DNA of 12,803 nucleotides from Chloroflexia bacterium (GTDB lineage Bacteria > Chloroflexota > Chloroflexia > QHBQ01 > JADMIH01), in the NCBI GenBank assembly GCA_025927935.1, contig JAICKM010000114.1:1-12803 (forward strand), given 5' to 3'. The notes below the pieces were generated by a model that ran no database searches, was not told where the DNA came from, and saw only the letters and a list, made by a program, of their open reading frames with translations. Positions 1 to 5,808 of this stretch are shown piece by piece. How positions within the stretch are numbered: the first letter of the stretch is position 1; every line of letters starts with the position of its first letter. Both the position numbers and the translations under genes were made by a program.

Positions 1-2214
1 ACCCAGCAGCATCTCGTAGGGTGTGCCGCGGTTCTCCGGGTGGTACTCCAGGCGGTTGCGCTCGAAATACTGCACCAGGTAGGGCTTGCCGTCGGCGGCG
101 TTGCCTTCGATGAAGCCTTCCGAGCGGGGCAGGCCGAAGACGGGCAGCCCGCCGTTGGCCTGCCAGTAAGCCAGGAAGGGCGCGGCGATGTTGTGGCCGG
201 TCTGCGGGAACCAGCGGCTGCCCGCCACCTGGGGCGCGGGCTGGAAGGGCGGCTCGTTCTTGCGCGGGTCGGCCAGGGCGTTGCCCAGCAGGCCCAGCAG
301 CACCTCGCTGGGCGTGCCCGCGTACTCCGGATGGTACTCCAGGCGGTTGCGCTGCGTGTACTGCACCGTGTAGGTCTTGCCGCCGATGGTCTCTTGGACT
401 TCGGGCGTGATCGGGAAGCCGAACTGGCCGAGGCCGCCGTGGCTCGTCCAGTAGCGGGCGAAGGTGCCGCGCAGGCAGGAGGGCACTTCCGCGAAGCAGA
501 TCGCTGCGCCCGGCAGCGGGGCGGCCGCGGCAGGGGTGGAGTGCGCCCACGGTTCGCGCAACTCGCCCAGGCGCCCCTGGTTGAACCCGTTGCGCCCGCC
601 CAGCCAGGCGTGCCCGCCATTCGGGCTGATCGCCAGCGACACCGGGTCGTTGTCCTTGTCTTGCAGGATCGGCTGCGCCGCGATGGGCACGACCGTCACG
701 TTATCGCCGTCCAGCCGCAGCAGTTCGGGCTGGTACAGCTCCTTCGGGTTGGGCAGTTCGCCGTTGTCGCCCAGGTCGAACGAGCCGCTGATCCAGCCGC
801 GGCCCCGCCCATCGACGACGACATCGCGCAGGTGCAGCACCCGGTCGGCGTCCGCGCCGGGCAGGTGCAGATCGAGCGGCGCGCGGCGCGGCGGCTTGTC
901 GGCGCGCAGGCGCATGACGCTGCCGTCGGCCTCGCCCTCGTGGACCGAGATCGTGATCAGCCAGCCGTTGCCCGCGTTGTCGGCGGCCACGCGCACGGCC
1001 ACCTCGCCCAGCGGCACCGCCTCGTCGTGCAGCGCGATCCAGCGCGTGCCGTCCCAGCGGAAGGCGCCCTCGTTGCCGCGCGGCGTCACGACGCTGGGGC
1101 CGATGCCCCAGCCGCTGCGCCCGTCGGCACTCATGGCGACGTACTCCAGCACGCCTTCGGTCGGCTGCGGCGCGAAGTCCCAACTGCCGTTGCGCAGGCG
1201 CAGCAGGCGGTAGTCCTGCTCGTTCTTGGTCTCCTGCGCCGTGATCCAGCCGTCGCGACCGTCGGCGCTCAGCGCCAGGTCGGTCATCTGGAAGGTGGGC
1301 GTGAAGCTGTTGCGGGCCAGCCGCCACGCGCCCTGTTGCAACCGCCAGAGCATCGGCGGCTGCGGATAGGAGTTGCCGACATGGCCGATGGCCCAGCCGT
1401 CGCTGCCGTCGGCGGTGATCGCCATGCGCTGGATAAAGACCTCGGGCGGCAGCAGCGTGGGATTGTCGGTGCTGGTGGCGGCGATGCGCCAGGCGCCGTT
1501 CTCGATGCGCAACAGGAAGCTGGTGGCGAAGGTCTGCGGTTTAGGCGCGGCCCAGGCCCAGCCGTTCCCGCTGGCGTCCAGGGCCATGGCGTACACGTTG
1601 CCGATCTCTTCGCCTTGCACCTGCGGACCGGGCGCGACTGCGGCTACCACGTCGAACGGAAAGTGATAATCGCCGCCGAAGCCCAGCCAGCGGCCCTGAG
1701 CGTCCTGGTACACCGGCTCGGCGAAGTAGTCGCCCGCCACGGCAAACGTGCGGCTTTGCTGGTAGTCATAGCGCCGGCCCGGCTGCAACACCAGGTTCGA
1801 GACGGCGGGGAAGTCCCCGCCCGGCGCGCTCCACTCGCTCTGGACAGCGCCGGGGCCGCGCGCCGCGACCAGCAGCCGGGCCACGGTGATCGGCTGGGAC
1901 GACGTGTTCTCGATGCTCAGCGCGGCGGTGATGCGCTCGCCGGTGCGCGGCGGATTGCTGCGCCATTGCGCGTCGCAGCAGGAGGGGCGGCCGTCCGCCC
2001 CTGCGGTCAGGATAAAGCCGCCCGGCTCCTGCACGATTTGCAGGCCGCTGCTTTGCAGGCGGGGCGCGGCGGTGAGCGTGTTCGACCCGGCGGCCTTGGC
2101 CGGCGGCGCGGCGGCCGCCAGCGCCGGCAAGATCGCCAGGGCCAGGGTCAGGGCAAGGATCAGGCGCGCCCCGCCGCCCGGCACGGACGCGCCCCTGTGA
2201 TGATGATCGCGCAT
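1..2214 (-). CDS. Secreted seven-bladed propeller-like protein with two C-terminal repeats, C-terminus cut by window edge
   Basis: An uninterrupted minus-strand frame of 738 codons opens at the ATG complementary to 2212-2214 and has no stop before the left edge, so the gene is partial. A GAGGAGG ribosome site lies 11 nt upstream of that ATG. Residues 1 to about 40 form a signal peptide: a His/Arg-rich start, then a Leu/Ala core (LILALTLALAILPALAAAA). From about residue 205 to 545 there are seven spaced motifs of the type A-x-S-A-D-G-x-x-G-W, with Trp near residues 219, 274, 323, 369, 418, 474 and 537, which fits a seven-bladed beta-propeller. From about 575 to 650 and 665 to 738 there are two copies of a module with YW..xGGL..FG.P, VQY, RNRLEYHPE and GTP..LLG. 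The protein is probably exported and may act in binding or surface interactions; no catalytic motif was recognised. Codons end strongly in G or C, as in real genes here. The long plus-strand frame over the same DNA is a shadow. Confidence 0.88.
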   Translation of the reverse strand, partial: MRDHHHRGASVPGGGARLILALTLALAILPALAAAAPPAKAAGSNTLTAAPRLQSSGLQIVQEPGGFILTAGADGRPSCCDAQWRSNPPRTGERITAALSIENTSSQPITVARLLVAARGPGAVQSEWSAPGGDFPAVSNLVLQPGRRYDYQQSRTFAVAGDYFAEPVYQDAQGRWLGFGGDYHFPFDVVAAVAPGPQVQGEEIGNVYAMALDASGNGWAWAAPKPQTFATSFLLRIENGAWRIAATSTDNPTLLPPEVFIQRMAITADGSDGWAIGHVGNSYPQPPMLWRLQQGAWRLARNSFTPTFQMTDLALSADGRDGWITAQETKNEQDYRLLRLRNGSWDFAPQPTEGVLEYVAMSADGRSGWGIGPSVVTPRGNEGAFRWDGTRWIALHDEAVPLGEVAVRVAADNAGNGWLITISVHEGEADGSVMRLRADKPPRRAPLDLHLPGADADRVLHLRDVVVDGRGRGWISGSFDLGDNGELPNPKELYQPELLRLDGDNVTVVPIAAQPILQDKDNDPVSLAISPNGGHAWLGGRNGFNQGRLGELREPWAHSTPAAAAPLPGAAICFAEVPSCLRGTFARYWTSHGGLGQFGFPITPEVQETIGGKTYTVQYTQRNRLEYHPEYAGTPSEVLLGLLGNALADPRKNEPPFQPAPQVAGSRWFPQTGHNIAAPFLAYWQANGGLPVFGLPRSEGFIEGNAADGKPYLVQYFERNRLEYHPENRGTPYEMLLG

Positions 2215-2397
2215 AAAACGAAGTGCCTCCTCATTGACATTATCGGCGCGACTGCGGGATTGCCGGTGTTCTCGTTACTGCTGATGTGGACCTCCCGCGC
2301 GGCCAGGGCAACGTGTGCCGCATCCTGCCCGCGCAGCGCCGACCGCATATATTAATGACGGCAAAGGGCCGGGGATACGCGGGTAGGCGGTAGTTTA

Positions 2398-2406
2398 TGC
2401 TATACT
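2398..2406 (+). promoter_or_regulatory. Extended -10 promoter element
   Basis: TGCTATACT matches the extended -10 consensus TGnTATAAT at all but one position of the hexamer. No good -35 hexamer lies 16 to 18 bp upstream, which is tolerated by extended -10 promoters. It faces the dehydratase gene and would start RNA near 2412, giving a leader of about 200 nt that contains the palindrome at 2456-2530. Confidence 0.45.
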
Positions 2407-2455
2407 GAGGGTAGGATGACTCCGCGGGCCGCGCCGGTGTTTGTCCACCGGATGT

Positions 2456-2530
2456 GTCATTCTGAGTGTAGCGAAGAATCTCCGTCGCGGTGGGGTAACA
2501 GACGCGACTCTTCGCTGTGCTCAGCCTGAC
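2456..2530. repeat. Interspersed palindromic element of GTCATTCTGAG type
   Basis: Two 25-nt arms (2456-2480 and 2506-2530) are inverted copies that match at 19 of 25 positions, separated by a 25-nt loop. The left arm begins GTCATTCTGAG and contains AGCGAAGA; the right arm contains the complement, TCTTCGCT. From memory, this arm sequence recurs between genes in many bacterial genomes as an interspersed palindrome. It carries no gene and resembles a REP-like or miniature mobile element. As RNA it would form a long hairpin in the dehydratase leader. Confidence 0.65.
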
Positions 2531-2531
2531 C

Positions 2532-2552
2532 AATAATCTGCGACAGACTAAT
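2532..2552. promoter_or_regulatory. Operator-like imperfect inverted repeat
   Basis: AATAATCTG, a 3-nt centre (CGA) and CAGACTAAT form a 9-3-9 inverted repeat with seven of nine positions matched. It lies between the promoter-like element and the ribosome site ahead of the dehydratase, a position where a repressor could act. The short length makes chance a real possibility. Confidence 0.25.
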
Positions 2553-2573
2553 CAGGCCGCGGCGTTCACGGAC

Positions 2574-2579
2574 AGGAGG
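2574..2579 (+). promoter_or_regulatory. Strong ribosome binding site AGGAGG, positioned for an upstream ATG
   Basis: AGGAGG is the best Shine-Dalgarno match near the dehydratase, but it sits 34 nt before that gene's ATG (2614). It is ideally placed, 8 nt, before another ATG at 2588. The dehydratase ATG itself has only a weak GGCAGG upstream. This suggests that ribosomes load here for a short leader ORF and then pass on to the dehydratase. Confidence 0.5.
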
Positions 2580-2587
2580 ATGGCTCG

Positions 2588-2617
2588 ATGTTCCCATTCC
2601 CGGCAGGCGCCCGATGA
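2588..2617 (+). CDS. Possible nine-codon leader peptide
   Basis: ATG at 2588 follows AGGAGG by 8 nt and opens a frame encoding MFPFPAGAR. It stops with TGA at 2615-2617, which overlaps the dehydratase start in the classic ATGA arrangement. Such an arrangement usually means translational coupling. The peptide has no recognisable function and contains no run of regulatory codons, so its role, if any, would be to deliver ribosomes. It may also be a chance frame. Confidence 0.35.
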   Translation: MFPFPAGAR

Positions 2618-4152
2618 CGACCCTTAGCCTCCAGACGTTGCCCGCCACCCGGCTCGACCCCGCCGATGACGTGGCGATTGCCCTGCGCCCCCTGCGGGCC
2701 GGACAGACGATCACTCTCGCCGGGGCGCGCGTGACGATCCAGGCAGCCATTCCGCCCGGCCACAAGTTCGCCCTACGCGCTGTCGCGGCGGGCGCGCCTG
2801 TGCGCCGCTACGGCCAGATCATCGGCACGGCTACCGCGCCCGTGGCGCCGGGGGAGCACGTTCACACGCATAATCTGCACGTGGCGGTGCTGCGCCTCGA
2901 TTATGCCGTGGGGGCCGATCTGCGGCCGGTAGCGTTCGCGCCGGAAGCGGACCGCGCCACGTTCCTCGGCTACCGCCGCGCCGATGGGCGGGTGGGCACG
3001 CGCAACATCATCGCCGTGGCGACGACCGTGAACTGCTCGGCGCATACCGCGCGGCGCATCGCGGCGCGCGCGCGGGCCGAATTGTTGCCGCGCTTTCCGC
3101 ATGTGGACAATGTGGTGGCCCTCACTCACGGCGCCGGTTGCGGCACGCGCGCCGGTAGCGCCGAACTGGATGTGTTGCAGGCGACCATCGCCGGGCACGT
3201 GCGTCACCCCAACGTCGCGGGCGCGGTGATCGTCGGGCTGGGCTGCGAGGCCAACCAGTTTGCCGACCTGATCGCCCGCCAGGATCTCGACGACTCCGCT
3301 CCGCGCTTCCTGGGCATCCAGGACGAGGGCGGGGTGGCGGCGACCGTCGCGCAGGGGCTGGCTGCCCTGGAGCCGCTGTTGGCCGAGGCCAATACCGCGC
3401 GGCGAGAGCCGATCCCGGCGTCGGAGCTGATGCTGGCTTTGCAATGCGGAGGCAGCGACGGCTTCTCCGGAATCACGGCCAACCCCGCGCTGGGCCTGGC
3501 CGCCGACTGGCTGGTGGCGCAGGGCGGCACGGTGGTGCTGGCCGAGACGCCCGAAATCTACGGCGCCGAGCACCTGCTGACCCGCCGGGCCGCGCAGCCG
3601 GAGGTAGCCGCGCAATTGCTGGAGCGCATTCGCTGGTGGGAAAGCTATGCCGCCATGCACGGTTTTGAACTTGATAACAACCCTACTCCCGGCAACAAGG
3701 CGGGCGGCCTGACTACCATCCACGAGAAATCGCTGGGCGCCGTCGCCAAGGCGGGCAGCACGCCGCTAAACGGAGTGTACCGCTACGCCAAGCGCATCGA
3801 CCGGCGCGGCTTCGTATTCATGGACACGCCCGGCTACGACCCGGTGTCGGTGACAGGGCAGGTGGCGGGCGGCTGCAATCTGGTGGCCTTCACCACGGGG
3901 CGCGGCAGTTGCTTCGGCTGCGCCGTGGCGCCCAGCATCAAAATCGCCACCAACAGCGTGACCTATGAGCGCATGCGCGATGATATGGATGTGAACGCGG
4001 GCGTGGTGCTCGACGGCGCGCCGCTGGCGACCGTGGCCCGCGAGATCGCCGATCTGCTCCTGGCCGTCGCCTCCGGGCAAGCGAGCAAGAGCGAGGCCCA
4101 GGGCATCGGCGAAGAGGAGTTCGACCCATGGATCCTCGGCGCCACCCTCTGA
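2614..4152 (+). CDS. uxaA: Altronate/galactarate dehydratase family protein (UxaA/GarD type)
   Basis: This 512-residue protein has the full length of the family of iron-dependent hydro-lyases that dehydrate sugar acids to 2-keto-3-deoxy acids. An N-terminal SAF-like domain (about 10-100) carries IPPGHKFAL (46-54), RYGQIIGTA (65-73) and GEHVHTHN (80-87). The catalytic part starts near 115 with GYRRADGRVGTRN. It shows HGAGCGT (172-178), GLGCEANQ (208-215), LQCGGSDGFSGITANPALG (276-294), LAETPEIYGAEH (309-320), NPTPGNKAGGLT (356-367) and GSCFGCAVAP (431-440), including the conserved cysteines. The exact substrate (altronate, galactarate or a related acid) cannot be set from sequence alone, so the gene symbol marks the family rather than a proven activity. 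The ATG at 2614 overlaps the stop of a short upstream frame; no in-frame ATG or GTG lies between that ribosome site and 2614. The pathway link is to the ThuA, Gfo/Idh and isomerase genes downstream. The long minus-strand frame over 2773-3723 is a shadow. Confidence 0.93.
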   Translation: MTTLSLQTLPATRLDPADDVAIALRPLRAGQTITLAGARVTIQAAIPPGHKFALRAVAAGAPVRRYGQIIGTATAPVAPGEHVHTHNLHVAVLRLDYAVGADLRPVAFAPEADRATFLGYRRADGRVGTRNIIAVATTVNCSAHTARRIAARARAELLPRFPHVDNVVALTHGAGCGTRAGSAELDVLQATIAGHVRHPNVAGAVIVGLGCEANQFADLIARQDLDDSAPRFLGIQDEGGVAATVAQGLAALEPLLAEANTARREPIPASELMLALQCGGSDGFSGITANPALGLAADWLVAQGGTVVLAETPEIYGAEHLLTRRAAQPEVAAQLLERIRWWESYAAMHGFELDNNPTPGNKAGGLTTIHEKSLGAVAKAGSTPLNGVYRYAKRIDRRGFVFMDTPGYDPVSVTGQVAGGCNLVAFTTGRGSCFGCAVAPSIKIATNSVTYERMRDDMDVNAGVVLDGAPLATVAREIADLLLAVASGQASKSEAQGIGEEEFDPWILGATL

Positions 4153-4182
4153 TCCCGCCGTTGGGCGACGGGCAGGCGAGCG

Positions 4183-4890
4183 ATGCACGACACGACGACT
4201 GAGCCTTTCCTGGCCGGGGATGCCGCACCGTTCGATGCCACGGTTGAGATCGTGCGCTGGATCGGCGCGGTGGGCCTGGCCGGTGCGCCACAGGTGCGCC
4301 ACCATTGCACGCTGCTGGGGACGCGTGTGCCGGTGGATCCTTTGCTGCGCCGGCTGGCCGCCACGGGGTTCCTGCAACTGGTCAAGCTGCCGATCCCGTT
4401 TCTGCGCTATCGCGGCGTCTATCTGCCCGCCGCGCAGGGCTATGCCCTGCTTGATGCCGGGACCGGCTATCCCCGCTTGCGCGCCCTGCCCATCCCCGGC
4501 TATCGCGCACTCATCCTGGCGCAAGAGGCGCGCTTGCATATCGAGCAACAACTGGCGGCACAGGGTGGCCGCATCCTGCATTGGCAGCCCGACCCGTTCC
4601 CGCCGGGCGGGCGTGGCACTTCCCTGGGCGGCGCGCACGTGCTGCTCCGCCCCGGCCCTAGTGAGGACCCGCGCGTGGTGCATGTCGTCATTCATGACCC
4701 GGCATCCGCCCCGCCCGGCGATCTCGCGGCGCGCGCCGCCGCCTATCACCATGAGGCGCACCCGGTCTTCTGGGTCTGTCTGCCCAGCCGCGCCGCGGAT
4801 CTCGAACCCTATATCGCCAGCTGTCCCAACATTGCCCTGCTGGTACTCACCCCGCTAATTCAGCACGGCGATGGGGAAGGAGCGCCCTGA
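4183..4890 (+). CDS. Unrecognised protein with winged-helix-like N-terminus
   Basis: This 235-residue frame begins 30 bp after the dehydratase and keeps the strong G/C third-position bias of its neighbours, so it is very likely real. I do not recognise it firmly. Residues about 20-95 look like a winged helix: two helices with VEIVRWIGAVGLAG, then PLLRRLAATGFLQLV (53-67) and a beta wing ending GVYLPAAQGYALL (78-90). After that comes an Arg/Glu-rich helix (108-128) and a beta-rich C-terminal part with HWQPDP (133-138) and VVHVVIHDP (165-173). The order (winged helix, then a beta-rich half) recalls replication-relaxation family proteins, but the match is weak and no relaxase is nearby. It has no signal peptide or membrane segment. 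The ribosome site is poor (GGGCAGG about 9 nt upstream), so translation may depend on the gene before it. A DNA-binding regulator of the dehydratase is one possibility. Confidence 0.75.
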   Translation: MHDTTTEPFLAGDAAPFDATVEIVRWIGAVGLAGAPQVRHHCTLLGTRVPVDPLLRRLAATGFLQLVKLPIPFLRYRGVYLPAAQGYALLDAGTGYPRLRALPIPGYRALILAQEARLHIEQQLAAQGGRILHWQPDPFPPGGRGTSLGGAHVLLRPGPSEDPRVVHVVIHDPASAPPGDLAARAAAYHHEAHPVFWVCLPSRAADLEPYIASCPNIALLVLTPLIQHGDGEGAP

Positions 4891-4936
4891 CGCGATCCCA
4901 GCCGAGGTGCCGGCGATTCTGCGCCGCCCGCAGCTG

Positions 4937-4966
4937 CACACAGGCACATCTGGCCGTGCCTGTGTG
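4937..4966. terminator. Perfect 11-bp hairpin without U-tract
   Basis: CACACAGGCAC (4937-4947) and GTGCCTGTGTG (4956-4966) are perfect inverted repeats around an 8-nt loop. The hairpin lies 46 bp after the stop of the winged-helix-like gene and before the methyltransferase, so it probably ends or attenuates the dehydratase transcript. No run of T follows on either strand, so it may instead be a dyad operator or a Rho-linked structure. Confidence 0.5.
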
Positions 4967-5103
4967 AATCAGTGGCATTGAAGTTGCAGCAAAGCGCTCC
5001 GCGGATCGCGCCGCTGCCGATATGTGGTTTGCGCCGTAGCCGGGATCGGTGGGTTAGGACTACAAAGCCGTCCGGCTTCCTGAAGGAGATGCATATATAA
5101 CTC

Positions 5104-5808
5104 ATGGACACCCCGCCCTGGTTTCTCGACGAAGTAGCCCACGCGGGACGCGAGCATCTCGATCCCACCTATGTGCCTACCTATGACGATAAGGCGGGCA
5201 CCGACCCCGCGGAGGACCTGGCACTGCTGCGCGCGCAGGGCCTGAACGCGACGCATACCCTCGTCGACCTCGGTGCGGGCACCGGCACCTTCGCCCTGGC
5301 GGCGGCGCGGTTGTGCCGCCGCGTGATCGCCGTTGACGTGTCGCCGGTGATGCTCCAGCGGTTGCGCGAGAAGGCTGCCCGGCTGGGGGCCGGCAATATC
5401 GAGTGCGTACAGGCGGGCTTCCTCACCTACGCGCATCAGGGTGCGCCCGCCGATTTTGTCTACTCCCGCCACGCCTTGCACCATCTGCCCGACTTCTGGA
5501 AGGCCCTGGCCCTCGACCGGATCGCGGCGATCCTGAAAGGGGGCGGCATCTTCTTCCTCCGCGACCTCGTCTTCTCTTGCGATCAGCGCGACACGCCCCA
5601 GGTTGTTGGCGCCTGGCTGGCGAACGCGCCCCCCGACGGCGCAAGCGGCTGGACACGCGCCGAACTGGCGACCCACCTGCGCGAAGAGTACAGCACCTTT
5701 AGCTGGCTCCTCGAACCGATGATCGGGCACGCCGGGTTCGCCATCCGGGCGGCGCAGCACAGCGATTCGCAGACTCACTCCGCTTACACGTGCATCAAAA
5801 CATCATGA
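5104..5808 (+). CDS. Class I SAM-dependent methyltransferase
   Basis: The 234-residue product has the Rossmann-like methyltransferase fold. Motif I, VDLGAGTGTFA, lies at 54-64. The acidic residue at the end of beta-2 is D78 in VIAVDVS. HALHHLPDFWKALALDRI (123-140) and KGGGIFFLRDL (145-155) are the later motifs. The N-terminal block GREHLDPTYVPTYDDKAG (15-32) looks typical of one small subfamily. It is cytosolic and the methyl acceptor is unknown. The start is ATG 5104: AAGGAGAT lies at 5083-5090, a long 15-nt spacing, and an earlier in-frame ATG at 5089 is closed by TAA at 5098, so it cannot be used. TATATAA at 5094-5100 could alternatively be part of a -10 box. The stop TGA overlaps the ATG of the kinase (ATGA), which implies translational coupling and a shared operon with the kinase and regulator. 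Whether it methylates a small molecule, a protein or an envelope component cannot be told. Confidence 0.9.
   Translation: MDTPPWFLDEVAHAGREHLDPTYVPTYDDKAGTDPAEDLALLRAQGLNATHTLVDLGAGTGTFALAAARLCRRVIAVDVSPVMLQRLREKAARLGAGNIECVQAGFLTYAHQGAPADFVYSRHALHHLPDFWKALALDRIAAILKGGGIFFLRDLVFSCDQRDTPQVVGAWLANAPPDGASGWTRAELATHLREEYSTFSWLLEPMIGHAGFAIRAAQHSDSQTHSAYTCIKTS

Larger units (their letters stand above)
2215..2613. other. Divergent intergenic region
   Basis: This 399-bp stretch separates the minus-strand secreted protein from the plus-strand dehydratase. It holds the ribosome site of the minus gene near 2226-2232, an AT-rich patch (CATATATTAAT, 2346-2356), an extended -10 box facing right, a GTCATTCTGAG-type palindrome and an operator-like inverted repeat just before a ribosome site. 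Apart from one nine-codon frame I see no convincing coding sequence. No clear -35/-10 pair was found for the minus gene, although the AT-rich patch could contribute. Confidence 0.7.

Noticed and set aside
40..2355. Plus-strand frame of 771 codons
   Set aside because: It lies opposite the secreted protein, whose signal peptide, repeats and ribosome site are convincing. Its translation is low-complexity Ala/Arg/Gly/Val, as expected of a GC-rich shadow.
2773..3723. Minus-strand frame of 316 codons across the dehydratase
   Set aside because: It is antisense to conserved dehydratase motifs and has Arg/Gly/His-rich composition with no domain.
3766..4761. Minus-strand frame of 331 codons
   Set aside because: It crosses the dehydratase end and the next gene on the opposite strand and has no recognisable features.
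4220..4858. Alternative plus-strand frame in the winged-helix-like gene
   Set aside because: Its translation is Arg/Cys/Ser-rich and repetitive. The 4183 frame has the expected third-position G/C bias and plausible secondary structure.
5790..5804. GTG start 15 bp upstream of the kinase ATG
   Set aside because: It would add five residues and a larger overlap; the ATG at 5805 forms a standard ATGA overlap with the methyltransferase stop.
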